DNA of 57,174 bases from Actinomycetota bacterium (GTDB taxonomy: Bacteria > Actinomycetota > CADDZG01 > JAHWKV01 > JAOPZY01). The notes below the pieces were generated by a model that was given only the letters and a program-made list of their open reading frames with translations, searched no databases and had not been told where the DNA came from. The translations under genes were made by a program, and so were the position numbers. Each line of letters begins with the position of its first letter. Within the stretch, counting starts at the first letter, position 1. Location of the stretch: positions 1 to 57,174 of the forward strand of contig DASTWV010000041.1 of NCBI GenBank assembly GCA_035765775.1, given 5' to 3'. Below, in pieces: positions 25,055 through 36,200 of this stretch.

Positions 25055-28000
25055 CTACCCGCCGGACGCCAGCGGGGTCACGCCCGATGCGGCTTCAGGA
25101 GCGCCGTTGGGAGCCACGTCGGGGGCCATCCCGGGCTCCTCCTCGGCCGCCTCCTCGAGGTTCAGGATCTGCACCCCAGCCACCCGGGCCAGGGACTCGG
25201 CCCGCCGGGTCAGGTCCGCCACCACCGCGTCGGTCCGGGCCATGCCCAGCTCCCCGGTGATCCGCCCGGCTTCCTTCAGCAGCGCCATCGCGGCCACGAC
25301 GTCGCCCGGCCCGTTGCGCGAGGTGAGCATCGCCGCGTGGTGGGCCAGGGTCATCGCCGCCATCGGCCGGTCCCCCAGGGCCACGTTGCGCTTCAGGCCG
25401 AGCTCGAAGAGGCGCTGGGCCTCATCGAAGCGGTGCAGTGTCTCGGCGAGCATGCCCAGGAAGGTCGCCGCCGACCCGAGGCAGAACGCCCCGGCGTGCA
25501 CCACGATGCACCGGTCCTCGTAGGGGCTCAGGAGGTCGAAGAGGGTTGCGGCCCGGGTCGAATCCCGCAGGAAGGAGCACACCAGGCCGCACAGCGCCAC
25601 CGAGCCCAGCCAGTTGCCGTCCCGGGGCAGGTCTGCGAAGTCGTGCGTGGCCAGGTTCTCGAAGTGCTCCCGGGCGTCGATGATCCGCCCCATCTCGGCG
25701 TAGATCACCGCCAACCCGGTCCGCCAGCCGGGGAGCCACGGGTAGCTGTTGTTGAGCTCCCGGGCGGCCACCTCCATCTCGTCCAGGCGGCCCACCACCC
25801 AGTGGTGGAAGAACAGCTCGGCCCCGAAGCGGATCATCGCCGCCTGTCCGGGCCCCTGCCGGTTGGTCTGCAGCGCCTCCCGCATGTGGGTCTCGCCCTC
25901 GGCGAAGCGGCCCTCCATCAGTGCCACCATCGCCTGGAAACACAGCGCCTGCCAGCGGTAGAGCGGTTGGCGGAGCTCCTCGGCGAGGGTGATCCACTCG
26001 CCGAGTGCGGCGTCCAGGGCCTCCCGGTCGCCCAGTTCCAGCAGGGTGAGCAGCCGGAAGTGCCTTCCCCGCACCGCCATCTCCGGGTCGCCGATCTCCT
26101 CGGCCAGCCGGACGATTTTGCCGGCATCGTCCAGCCGCTCGTCGAGCCGGTCCGGGCCGAGCATCGACCGGAACCGGCTGTACAGGGCGATGAGCTCCGT
26201 GGCCGGGTCCCCCAGCTCCTGCGCCAACTCGACGGCCTGTTGCGCCAGGCTGGCTCGCCGGTCCACCTGGTCGGTGTAGTAGAGCTCGACCGCCAGCCGG
26301 GCGAGCACCCGCACCCGGTATCGGGCGGCAGTGACCTCGGGCTTCTCGGCGGCCGCCTCGGGGCTGTGGCGCCCCCGCCCGGCCGGGCGCGGCGGCCACT
26401 GCTCGATCGCCGTGAGGGCCTCCTCGAGCCGGCCGACCAGCACGTCGTCGGCGCCCTCGGCGAATTCGAAGCTGCCCAGGCCCTCGCCGTACCCGACCGC
26501 TGCCCGGGCCAGCCGGTTGGGGTCGTGCAGGCGCCGCGCCATGGTGGCGGCCTGGGTGAAGCTCTTGCGGGCCGATGGGGTATCGCCCGCCCGCCACTGG
26601 GTCTCGCCGAGGGCCAGCAGCAGGTCGCACTGCATCGGCTCCGATCCCTTGGCCCCCCGCTCCTCGCCCAGCGCCCGCAAGGCCCGCTCGTAGTGCCCGG
26701 CCGCCTCCTCGAAGGCGAGCAGCTTCGCTGCCCGGGCGCCGGCCCAGGCCGAGTAGTAGATCGCCTTGGCCCGGCTCCGCCCCCGGCCTGCAGCCTGGTA
26801 CTGCACCGCCAGCTCGGCGGGGCGGGCGTTGGGGTCGCCGGTGTAGATCCCCTCCAGCACCTGGCCGATGCGCCGGTGTAGGCGGCGCCGCTGATTGACC
26901 GGGATCTGGCCGTAGATGGTCTCCCGCATCAGGGCGTGGTTGAACCGGAAGCTCCGGCCCCGGGGCGAGGCGGTGGGCAGCTCGACCAGGACCCGGGCGG
27001 CCGACGCCTCCTCGACCGCGCTCACCAGGCGGTGCGGGGTCAGGTCCGAGGCGCGCTGCAGCACGCCGATGTCGAACTCCCGGCCGATGGCCGAGGCGAC
27101 GGAGAGGACCTCGTTGCACTGGGGCGACAGGTAGTCGAGGCGGCGCTCGATGGCGTCGCGCACCGAGATCGGGATGTCGATCTCCCACGAGGCCCGCTCC
27201 GCGGCATCCTGCAGGTGGCCCTCGGAAGCCAGCAGCCGCACGACCTCCCGGACGAACAACGGGTTGCCTTCGGTCCGGCTGAAGACCGCGGCCACCAGGT
27301 CGGGCGAGGGCCGGCGCCCGGTGGCCACCTCCATGAAGCGGGCGACCTCCCGCTCGTCCAGGCCCCGCAGCGTCAATGTGGTCGAGAGCTGGCCGATCTC
27401 CAGGCCGGTCAGCGTGCTGCTCAGGGGGTGCCCGGTCGGCCAGGTGGCATCCCGGTGGGTGCCCACCAGCAGGACCCGGGCGGTGCGCAAGGTGTCCGCC
27501 AGGAACTCGAGCAGGCGCAGCGACGGCTTGTCCGCCGACTGGAGGTCGTCCACCACGATCAGCATCGGGCGGGCTTCGGAGGCCCTGCGCAGGAACGAGG
27601 AGATCGAATCGAAGAGCCGGAAGCGGGCCTGGCGGGGGTCGGCCAGCTCGGCGTCATCCGCCGGGGGGAGCGGGGGCTCGACCGCCGTTTGCAGCCGGGT
27701 GGCCAGCTCGGCGTCCATCTGCGCGATGTCGGTGGCGCCCGGTCCCATCTCCTCGAGCAGCTCCTCGACCCGCCGCCGGCGGACGTAGGTCCGGATCACC
27801 TGGATCCAGGGCGAGTAAGCCGGGGTCCCCTCGGGGTCGAAGCACCGGCCTACCAGCACCACGGCGCCCCGGGAGGCGGCGTAGGTCGCCAGTTCGTTGG
27901 CCGTGCGGGTCTTGCCGATGCCCGGCTCGCCCGCCAGCAGCACGAGGCTGCCGTGCCCGCCGAGGGCGGATTCGAACGCCGCCCGCAGGGCGTCGATCTC

Positions 28001-29242
28001 CTCCTCCCGGCCGACGTACGTCCCCGCCCCCGAGGACTCGACCAGGAGCTGGTCCACCGACGGCGTCGCCTCTCCCGGCGGCCGGGCCGGCATCCGGAGG
28101 GGGTTGAGGGGCAGGAGGGCCCGGATCGCCGTGCCCGCCGATCCCGAGGTCACGAACATGCGGCCGCCCAGCGAGCGGATGCGGTCGTCGAGGAAGGTCA
28201 GCCCTCCGGCGGTCGCGCCGGCCAGGTCGGCCTCCCGTTGGAACCCCCGCCCGTTGTCGGCGACGGCGAGGGCCAGGCAGTCGTTCTCGATCGCCAGGTC
28301 GATGGTGGCCTCCGTGGCCCCCGAGTGCTTCAGCACGTTGGCGATCGCCTCGGACACGATGAAGTAGGCGCTGGATTCGATCTCCCGGCGCAGCCGGGGC
28401 AGCGGGTCGGGGTTGCTGGAGAGGTGGGTCGTGATCGGCAGCCGGCCCGCCTGCGAGCGCACCGCGGCGGTGAGCCCGGCGTCGCGCAGGATCGAGGGGT
28501 AGAGGTCCTGGCTGACCTCGCGCACCCGCTCGATCACCCGGTCGAGCTCGGCCCCCAGCTCGGCGAACACGTCCTTGGCCTGCTGGCCCCCGCTGCGCAC
28601 CCGCTCGGGGGCCATGCCGATGCCCATCCGCAGCACGACCAGCTGCTGCTGCAGGCCGTCGTGGAGGTCCCGGGCCAGCCGGCGGCGCTCCTCGTCCCGG
28701 ACCGTGGTCAGCCGGAGCGAGCTTTCCCGCAGGGCGTCGGCCTGGCTCTGGATGAGGTCGAGGTGCGAGCGCAGCTCCAGCTTCATGGTCTCGAGCGCCC
28801 CGGCCAGCTGGCCGATCTCGTCGTTGGAGCGCTGGGCGAAGTGGGCCTCCAGGTTGCCCGCCGCCACCTGCCGGGCGGTGCGGGCCAGGATGCCAAGCGG
28901 CCGGGTCACCGCCCGCAGGGTCAGCAGCGAGAGGACGACGGCGGCGAGCAACAGCACGAAGACGATGAGGACGATGTCCAGCACCGACCCGGTCTTCTCC
29001 GGTGCCCCGCTGGCGGCGAAGATCGCGGTCACCAGGCTCCCGATGGCGAGTGCGGCGGCCAGTGACCACACGATCTTGATGAGCACCGTCGCCCGCATGC
29101 GGCCCGGGAGGGCCCGCAGGGTGGCGGCGGTCGAGTGGTCCACCCGCAGCCCGCTGGGGGAGCGCGCCGCCCGCCCGGCCCGCGCCGCCCGCCCGCCCCG
29201 GCCGAACCGGCTCCCGTCGCGGGGGTGCACGCCGGCGCTCAC
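25055..29242 (-). CDS. histidine kinase-STAND ATPase-TPR fusion protein
   Basis: A 1395-residue protein with an unusual domain chain. Residues 1-50 are basic. Two transmembrane helices (about 52-77 and 87-112) are joined by only about 10 residues, so there is no outside sensor domain. A HAMP-like region follows (110-165), then a HisKA_3 dimerisation motif with phospho-acceptor His194 in ARDLHDGLQQQL, and a HATPase domain (N-box SEAIANVLKHSG near 302, G-box ADNGRGF near 330). From about 407 (YVGREEEIDALRAAF) a STAND/AAA_16-type ATPase begins, with Walker A GEPGIGKT (438-445), Walker B LIVVDDLQ (561-568) and VGTHRD. Residues from about 850 to 1360 are helical and TPR-like. There is no HTH domain at the end, unlike MalT/LAL regulators. 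The GTG start is uncertain; a Met at residue 49 is possible. The NarL regulator at 23636 is the likely partner. Confidence 0.88.
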   Translation of the reverse strand: MSAGVHPRDGSRFGRGGRAARAGRAARSPSGLRVDHSTAATLRALPGRMRATVLIKIVWSLAAALAIGSLVTAIFAASGAPEKTGSVLDIVLIVFVLLLAAVVLSLLTLRAVTRPLGILARTARQVAAGNLEAHFAQRSNDEIGQLAGALETMKLELRSHLDLIQSQADALRESSLRLTTVRDEERRRLARDLHDGLQQQLVVLRMGIGMAPERVRSGGQQAKDVFAELGAELDRVIERVREVSQDLYPSILRDAGLTAAVRSQAGRLPITTHLSSNPDPLPRLRREIESSAYFIVSEAIANVLKHSGATEATIDLAIENDCLALAVADNGRGFQREADLAGATAGGLTFLDDRIRSLGGRMFVTSGSAGTAIRALLPLNPLRMPARPPGEATPSVDQLLVESSGAGTYVGREEEIDALRAAFESALGGHGSLVLLAGEPGIGKTRTANELATYAASRGAVVLVGRCFDPEGTPAYSPWIQVIRTYVRRRRVEELLEEMGPGATDIAQMDAELATRLQTAVEPPLPPADDAELADPRQARFRLFDSISSFLRRASEARPMLIVVDDLQSADKPSLRLLEFLADTLRTARVLLVGTHRDATWPTGHPLSSTLTGLEIGQLSTTLTLRGLDEREVARFMEVATGRRPSPDLVAAVFSRTEGNPLFVREVVRLLASEGHLQDAAERASWEIDIPISVRDAIERRLDYLSPQCNEVLSVASAIGREFDIGVLQRASDLTPHRLVSAVEEASAARVLVELPTASPRGRSFRFNHALMRETIYGQIPVNQRRRLHRRIGQVLEGIYTGDPNARPAELAVQYQAAGRGRSRAKAIYYSAWAGARAAKLLAFEEAAGHYERALRALGEERGAKGSEPMQCDLLLALGETQWRAGDTPSARKSFTQAATMARRLHDPNRLARAAVGYGEGLGSFEFAEGADDVLVGRLEEALTAIEQWPPRPAGRGRHSPEAAAEKPEVTAARYRVRVLARLAVELYYTDQVDRRASLAQQAVELAQELGDPATELIALYSRFRSMLGPDRLDERLDDAGKIVRLAEEIGDPEMAVRGRHFRLLTLLELGDREALDAALGEWITLAEELRQPLYRWQALCFQAMVALMEGRFAEGETHMREALQTNRQGPGQAAMIRFGAELFFHHWVVGRLDEMEVAARELNNSYPWLPGWRTGLAVIYAEMGRIIDAREHFENLATHDFADLPRDGNWLGSVALCGLVCSFLRDSTRAATLFDLLSPYEDRCIVVHAGAFCLGSAATFLGMLAETLHRFDEAQRLFELGLKRNVALGDRPMAAMTLAHHAAMLTSRNGPGDVVAAMALLKEAGRITGELGMARTDAVVADLTRRAESLARVAGVQILNLEEAAEEEPGMAPDVAPNGAPEAASGVTPLASGG

Positions 29243-29571
29243 GGGCGCCCCGCTTCCGGGCTGAGGAGGCCGCGCGCCGCCCGCGACGCCCCCGGTGCGC
29301 GCCGCCGGGAGGCCCCCGAGGGGCCTGCGGTTCGCAAACTATGCATACCGGACTGGAGCAGGTCTGTCTCCGTCCTGTTGGGTTCCCCGTTGTTTACTCG
29401 GCAAAACGGGTGAGACCTGTAGGAAAACATCCCGAGCCGGTCCGGGGTCGACGCATGCGACCCCCGGCCGAGGTCGGGGACATTCGTCCCGGGGCGTGGG
29501 ACAAATGTCCCCGAGATGTTGTGGGCGGCGGCCCGGGTGCCACTCTGGCCTGCCCCCCCGCCGCCGGGCGG
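29243..29571. other. regulatory region between ftsB and the kinase-STAND gene
   Basis: No gene is seen in this 329-base stretch. It contains the paired DosR-like boxes at 29476-29512 and, closer to the kinase start, a perfect 7-base-pair hairpin AGGCCCC/GGGGCCT with a 3-base loop (29310-29326). A TATGCAT element lies at 29341-29347, but I see no convincing -35 partner. Confidence 0.55.
29476..29512. promoter_or_regulatory. two tandem DosR-like boxes (GGGAC-N4-GTCCC)
   Basis: GGGACATTCGTCCC (29477-29490) and GGGACAAATGTCCC (29498-29511) are both perfect 5-4-5 palindromes and their centres are 21 bases (two helical turns) apart. The whole can also fold as one hairpin with arms GGGGACATT/AATGTCCCC. 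The pattern matches the core of the DosR/DevR box and the tandem spacing seen for that NarL-family regulator. It lies upstream of the kinase-STAND gene. Confidence 0.65.
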
Positions 29572-30009
29572 CTAGAACCAGCTCCCGATGGCGTCGATCG
29601 CCCGGTGCAGCCACATCTTGTGCCCGGCGTGCGCTCCCGGCGTACCCGCGGGCGCGGATGGCGCGGACGCGGCTGACGGGGACGGGGCGGCCTTCGCCGC
29701 CGCGGGCGCGTGGGCCTGGCCGGCCGCCCCGCCCGCCGGCGGCTTCACCGTGAAGTACGACGTCTCACCCGGCCGCACGTAGCCGAGCTCGGCCCGGGCG
29801 AGCGCCTCGATCGCATGGGGATCCTGCAGCTCCTGCAGCCGGTTGGTGAGCCGGTTGGTCTCGGCAGTCCCGGCGGCGAGCCTGCCCTGGTCGGCATGGA
29901 TCGCACTCTCCTCGTGGTAGAGCTGGCGGGCCGGGCCGACGGCCATCATCGCCAGCACCAGGAGGATCAGGGCAAGCAGCGTCCCGTGGAAGGTGATGCG
30001 GATGGCCAT
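29572..30009 (-). CDS. ftsB: cell division protein FtsB/DivIC family
   Basis: A 145-residue bitopic protein with one transmembrane segment (about residues 8-27), a coiled-coil region (ESAIHADQGRLAAGTAETNRLTNRL in outline) and the conserved motif ELGYVRPGETSYFTV. It belongs to the septum formation initiator family that links FtsL and FtsQ at the divisome. The C-terminal 55 residues are Ala/Pro/Ser-rich with several His, an extension not seen in short homologues. It begins one base after the eno stop, so the two are co-transcribed, as in other actinobacteria. Confidence 0.9.
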   Translation of the reverse strand: MAIRITFHGTLLALILLVLAMMAVGPARQLYHEESAIHADQGRLAAGTAETNRLTNRLQELQDPHAIEALARAELGYVRPGETSYFTVKPPAGGAAGQAHAPAAAKAAPSPSAASAPSAPAGTPGAHAGHKMWLHRAIDAIGSWF

Positions 30010-30010
30010 G

Positions 30011-31396
<1,386 letters not shown>

Positions 31397-32164
31397 CTAC
31401 GGTTCGGGGTCAGGCCCCCCGGCCGCTCGGGCCGCATCGGCGGCGGACAGGTTCCGGGTGGCGACCCGGCGGAGCGCCCCCTCGGGGTCCACCCCCGCCC
31501 GCAGGGCGAGGGCCGAGATCCCGTACAGCACTTCCCCGAACAGCATGTCGGTCTCGGCCCGGGTCTCGGGCCCCGGCTTCGCCGCCGCCGCGGCGGCCAG
31601 CAGGCTCGCCAGACGGCCCTCCGGGACCTCGGGCCCCAGTCCCGCCCCCGACAGCCGGCGCAGCACCTTGTGGGCGTACAGCAGCGCCGGCAGGCGGGTG
31701 GGGATCCCTTCCCCGAGCGATGCCCGCTGCTTCTGCTCGTGCTTCAGCGCCTCCCAGTTCGCCACCACCTCGCCGGCCCCGCTCACCGACACCGAGCCGA
31801 AAACGTGCGGGTGGCGGTGGATGAGCTTGGCAGTCAGATCTTCCACCACGTCGCCGATCTCGAAGGCCCCCACCTCGGCGGCCATCTGGGCGTGGAAGAC
31901 GATCTGCAGCAGCAGGTCGCCCAGCTCCTCCCGAAGTTCCACCAGGTCGCCCCGGTCGATGGCGTCCAGGACCTCGTGGGTCTCCTCCAGGAGGTGGATC
32001 GCCAGCGAGGTGTGGTCCTGCTCGGCGTCCCAGGGGCACCCGCCCGGCCCCCGCAGGCGGGCCATCACCGCCACCAGGCGGGCGAAGGCCTCGGCGCCCC
32101 GCACGGCCGCCGGCCCCACCGCGACCGGGCCGCGTATGGGGTCCGCCGGAGACACCTGCTCCAC
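31397..32164 (-). CDS. mazG: nucleoside triphosphate pyrophosphohydrolase MazG
   Basis: A 255-residue protein with the all-alpha MazG NTP pyrophosphohydrolase fold, which removes non-canonical nucleotides and may adjust ppGpp levels. The metal-binding pattern EETHEVLDAI ... ELREELGDLL is present in the N-terminal domain, together with the family start RLRGPGGCPWDAEQDHTSL and LIHRHPHVFG. The C-terminal half is degenerate, as in actinobacterial MazG. The GTG start is four codons before a possible alternative GTG. It follows the PpiC-like lipoprotein gene by six bases. Confidence 0.93.
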   Translation of the reverse strand: MEQVSPADPIRGPVAVGPAAVRGAEAFARLVAVMARLRGPGGCPWDAEQDHTSLAIHLLEETHEVLDAIDRGDLVELREELGDLLLQIVFHAQMAAEVGAFEIGDVVEDLTAKLIHRHPHVFGSVSVSGAGEVVANWEALKHEQKQRASLGEGIPTRLPALLYAHKVLRRLSGAGLGPEVPEGRLASLLAAAAAAKPGPETRAETDMLFGEVLYGISALALRAGVDPEGALRRVATRNLSAADAARAAGGPDPEP

Positions 32165-32170
32165 CCGGCC

Positions 32171-33268
32171 TCAGCCCCCCAGGCCGCTCAGGCCGCCGAG
32201 GCCGGAGGAGCCCGACGTCGACTGGTCGGCGTTGGGCGCGCTGACCGACCCGGCCGGCGAGGACACCGCCAGCGTGTCCGCATCGAAGGACCCGAAGGCG
32301 GGATTCACCTCGATGCGGGTGTGGGCCACGGCCTGCTGCAGGAACGAGTTGGCCGCCTGGTTGCGGGCGCTCTGCTCCAGGGTGGCATTGATCTGGTCGG
32401 CCGCCGCCGCCTCCGGCTCCCCCTTGGCGATCAGCTTGATGACCTGGTACCCCACCGCCGTCTGTACCGGCTGCGGGGTGACCTGGCCCGGCTGCAGGGC
32501 CAGGGCGGCCGATTCGAACGCCGGGATCAGCGCCCCGGCCTGCTGCCAGCCCAGGTCCCCGCCCGTCGCCTTGGTACCGGTGTCGTCGGAGTACTGGCGG
32601 GCCAGCTGGGCGAAGTCCCCACCCGCCTGGGCCTTCTGCGCCACCTGCTGGGCGATGGCCAGGTCGGCGGCGGTCGGGGCGCAGCTGTGGTCCGGGGCGG
32701 GGTGCGAGCAGATGAGGATCTCGGCGGCGTCGTAGCTGCCGGCGAAGGTGGACTGGTTCTGCTGGTAGAAGGCGTGGATCTGATCGGCGCTGGCGTCGAT
32801 CCCCTTGGTGACTGCAGTGCTCACCGCCTGGACGGCAAGCTCCAGCTTCTGGGCTTGGCGGTAGTCGTCCAGGCTCAGCCCCACCTTGCCCAGCGCGGTC
32901 TCGAACGCCGCCTCGGACGGGTACTGCGCCGCGGTCCGCTGCACGGCGGCATCGACCGCCCCCTGCGTGACGGCCGCCCCGGCGGCGGTGCCCCGCTGGA
33001 CGAAGGCGGTCTCCTGGATGAGGTTGGTCAGCTCCTGCTGCTTGGCGTTGAGGGCCACCACATTGGCGTTCGGCCCCTGGAGCAGGTTCGGGTACTGGTT
33101 CTGGGCGTGCTGGAGGCGCACATGGGCATTGACCTCGGCCTCGGTGATCTGCGTGCCACCCACCACGGCGGCCACCGGGGCGGCAAAGGTGCCAAAGCCA
33201 CCCCCGCAGGCGGTGAGCACCACCGCGGCCGCCAGCGCAACGGGGAGGCCCCGCCAGTGAGACCTCAT
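32171..33268 (-). CDS. PpiC/SurA-type peptidyl-prolyl isomerase lipoprotein
   Basis: A 365-residue exported foldase. A lipoprotein signal with lipobox LTAC is followed by a SurA-like N-terminal chaperone region (residues 35-165) and a parvulin rotamase domain (about 175-290; YDAAEILICSHP, DFAQLARQYSDDTGTKATGGDLGW). It resembles PrsA/SurA in layout and should assist folding of secreted proteins. The C-terminal tail is Ser/Gly-rich and ends in repeats of Gly-Leu-Gly. The ATG lies two bases after the mfd stop, so it is co-transcribed with mfd and mazG. In Mycobacterium the same slot holds a different lipoprotein gene. Confidence 0.88.
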   Translation of the reverse strand: MRSHWRGLPVALAAAVVLTACGGGFGTFAAPVAAVVGGTQITEAEVNAHVRLQHAQNQYPNLLQGPNANVVALNAKQQELTNLIQETAFVQRGTAAGAAVTQGAVDAAVQRTAAQYPSEAAFETALGKVGLSLDDYRQAQKLELAVQAVSTAVTKGIDASADQIHAFYQQNQSTFAGSYDAAEILICSHPAPDHSCAPTAADLAIAQQVAQKAQAGGDFAQLARQYSDDTGTKATGGDLGWQQAGALIPAFESAALALQPGQVTPQPVQTAVGYQVIKLIAKGEPEAAAADQINATLEQSARNQAANSFLQQAVAHTRIEVNPAFGSFDADTLAVSSPAGSVSAPNADQSTSGSSGLGGLSGLGG

Positions 33269-33270
33269 AG

Positions 33271-36200
33271 TCAGGCGAGGATAGCGCGCAGGGTCTCCAG
33301 CACCCACCCCGGGATGTTGCGGGCCGGGGCGGGCAGGATCACCGTGCCGGTGACCGGCTTGTACGCCGAGCCCGGCCATTTGCGCTCCAGGCGCACCTCC
33401 TGGGAGTCCAGCAGCGACGGCAGCGGCGAGGCCTTCAGCACCCCGTTGCGCACGCTGACGTCCAGGATGCCGACCGAGCCCATGTACGCCCGCAGCTCCG
33501 CCACCGCCAACAGGTTCTCGGTGGGCTCGGGCGGCGGGCCGTAGCGGTCGGTGAGCTCCTCGCGGAGGGCGGCGACCTCCTCGGCGGTGCGAACCTTCTC
33601 GATCTGGCGGTAGGCCTCGATGCGCAGCGACTCCCGCCCGATGTACTCCGGCGGGACGAAGGCGTCCACCGGCAGGTCGATCCGCACATCGACCGAGGGC
33701 GCCACCGGCGTGCCCGCCAGCTCCTGCACCGCCTCCTGCATCATCTTCACGTAGAGATCGAGGCCGACCGCGGCGATGTGGCCCGACTGCTCGGCGCCCA
33801 CCAGGTTGCCCGCCCCCCGGATCTCCAGGTCCCGCAGGGCGATCTTGAAGCCGCTGCCCAGCTCGGTGAACTCCGAAAGCGTCTTCAGCCGCTCGTGCGC
33901 CTCCTCGGTCAGCACCGCCTCGTCCGGGAAGAACAGGTAGGCGTAGGCACGCTCCCGGGCCCGCCCGACCCGGCCCCGGAGCTGGTAGAGCTGGGCCAGC
34001 CCCAAGCGGTCGGCCCGCTCGACAATCAGCGTGTTCATCGCCGGGATGTCCAGGCCACTCTCGATGATGGTGGTGCACACCAGGACGTCGGTGTGCCCCT
34101 CCCAGACGTCCACCATGACCTTCTCCAGCTCGGCCTCGGTCATCTGGCCGTGGGCCACCGCCACCCGCGCCTGGGGCACCAGCGCCTGGATGCGCCGGGC
34201 GGCGCCCGGGATCGAGCGCACCCGGTTGTGCACGTAGAACACCTGGCCGTCCCGGGCCAGCTCCCGGCGGATGGCGGCGGTCACCATGCGTTGCTCGTAG
34301 GCCCCCACATAGGTGAGGACCGGGCGCCGGTCGGCGGGCGGGGTGTCGACGATCGACAGGTCCCGGATCCCGGTGAGCGCCATCTCCAGGGTGCGGGGGA
34401 TCGGGGTGGCGGTGAGGGCCAGTGCGTCCACCTCGGCCCGCAGCCGCTTCAGCGCCTCTTTGTGCTTGACGCCGAAGCGCTGCTCCTCGTCGATGACCAT
34501 CAGGCCGAGGTCGTGGAACTTGATATCGCGCTGCAGCAGCCGGTGGGTGCCGATCACCACGTCCACCTTCCCGGTGGCCAGGCCCTCCACCACCTCGGCC
34601 TCCTCCTTGGCGGTCAGGAAGCGGGAGAGCTGGGACACTTTGACCGGGAAGCCGGCGAAGCGGTCCCCGAAGGTCTGGGAGTGCTGCTGGGCGAGGATCG
34701 TCGTGGGCACCAGCACGGCCACCTGCATGCCGTCTTGCACGGCCTTGAACGCCGCCCGCACCGCGATCTCGGTCTTGCCGTAGCCCACGTCGCCGCAGAT
34801 CAGCCGGTCCATCGGCACCGCTTTCTCCATATCGGCTTTGACCTCGTCGATGGCCCGGGCCTGGTCGGGCGTCTCCAGGTAGGGGAAGGCGTCCTCCAGC
34901 TCCCGCTGCCAGGGCGTGTCGGGGGCGAAGGCGTGCCCCACGGCGGCCTGGCGCTTGGCGTAGAGCACCACCAGCTCCTTGGCGATGTCCGCCACGGCCC
35001 GGCGCGCGCGGGACCGGGACTTCTCCCAGTCCCCGCTGCCCAGCCGGTTGAGCCGGGGGGCCTCGCCGCCGGCGTACTTGGTGATCACCTGGAGCGACTC
35101 CACGGGCACGTAGAGCCGGTCGTCGCCGGCGTACTCGATGAGCAGGTAGTCCCGGGAGATGCCGGCGATGGTCCGGGTCACCATCCCCAGGTAGCGCCCG
35201 ACGCCGTTGGTCTCGTGCACGACGTAGTCGCCGGTGGCCAGCTGCAGCACGAGGGCGGAGGCCCGGGCGCCCGCCTCGGCCGGGGCCGACACCACCGGCC
35301 GCCGCTTGCCGAACACGTCCCCCTCGCCCACCAGGGCGAGGGCCGGCGTGCCGTCCAGCTTGAGGAGGAAGCCCCGGTCGATGGCCGCCGTGGTGATGGC
35401 GGCGTCGCCGACGGCCGGGGGGTGCAGGGGCAGCCCGATGCCGGCTTCGCCCAGCACCTCCCGCACCCGGTTGGCCGACCGGCCCCCGGCCACGGCCACC
35501 GTGGTGCCCGCCGCCCGGAGGGCCTGGAGCGAGGCCGCCAGCTTCTCGGGCGCGCCCAGGGACTCGTCCCACCCGGTGACGTCGAAGTCGATGCCTTCCT
35601 CGCCCCGCCGGAAGGGCCACAGGTCGATGACCGGGGCACCGGCATCGGCCTCGTCCCAGGGGAGAAACATTGTCGCCGCCTCGGCTGAGGCCCACTCGGC
35701 GGCCTGGGCCAGGAAGTCGCTCGCCCGGTCCCGGCACGATTTGGGGTCGCACACCACCACGGCGCCGCCGGTCGAGCCGGCCAGCAGCGCCGCCGGGGCG
35801 TGCAGCGGCCCCCCCACGATCGCCAGGTAGCCCTCCATCCCGGGGAAGGCGAGCCCGGCGGCGATGCGCTCCAGGTCGCCCGGCCGGGCGGGCTCCCGGG
35901 GGGACTCGTCGTCGTCGGCGTCCTCGACCGCGGGACCCGGCTGGGCGGTGCCGTGGTCGTGCCCGGTCCGGAGCAGCTGGCTGGCCCGCTCCATCGTCGC
36001 CGCGTTGAGCAGCAGCTCGCGCACGGGCAGGAGGTCGACGGGGCCGGCGTCGGCGTGGCTGCGCTGGCTGGCCAGCGAGAAGACCCGGAGCGAGGTGATC
36101 TCGTCGCCGAAGAAGTCGGCCCGCACCGGGTGCCCCCCGGGCGGGTAGACGTCGAGGATCCCGCCCCGGACCGAGAACTCGCCCGCCCGCTCCACCAGGT

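Noticed and set aside
25055-29242. LuxR-type STAND transcription regulator (LAL/MalT class)
   Set aside because: The ATPase and TPR-like parts fit, but there is no C-terminal HTH and a complete kinase core lies at the N-terminus.
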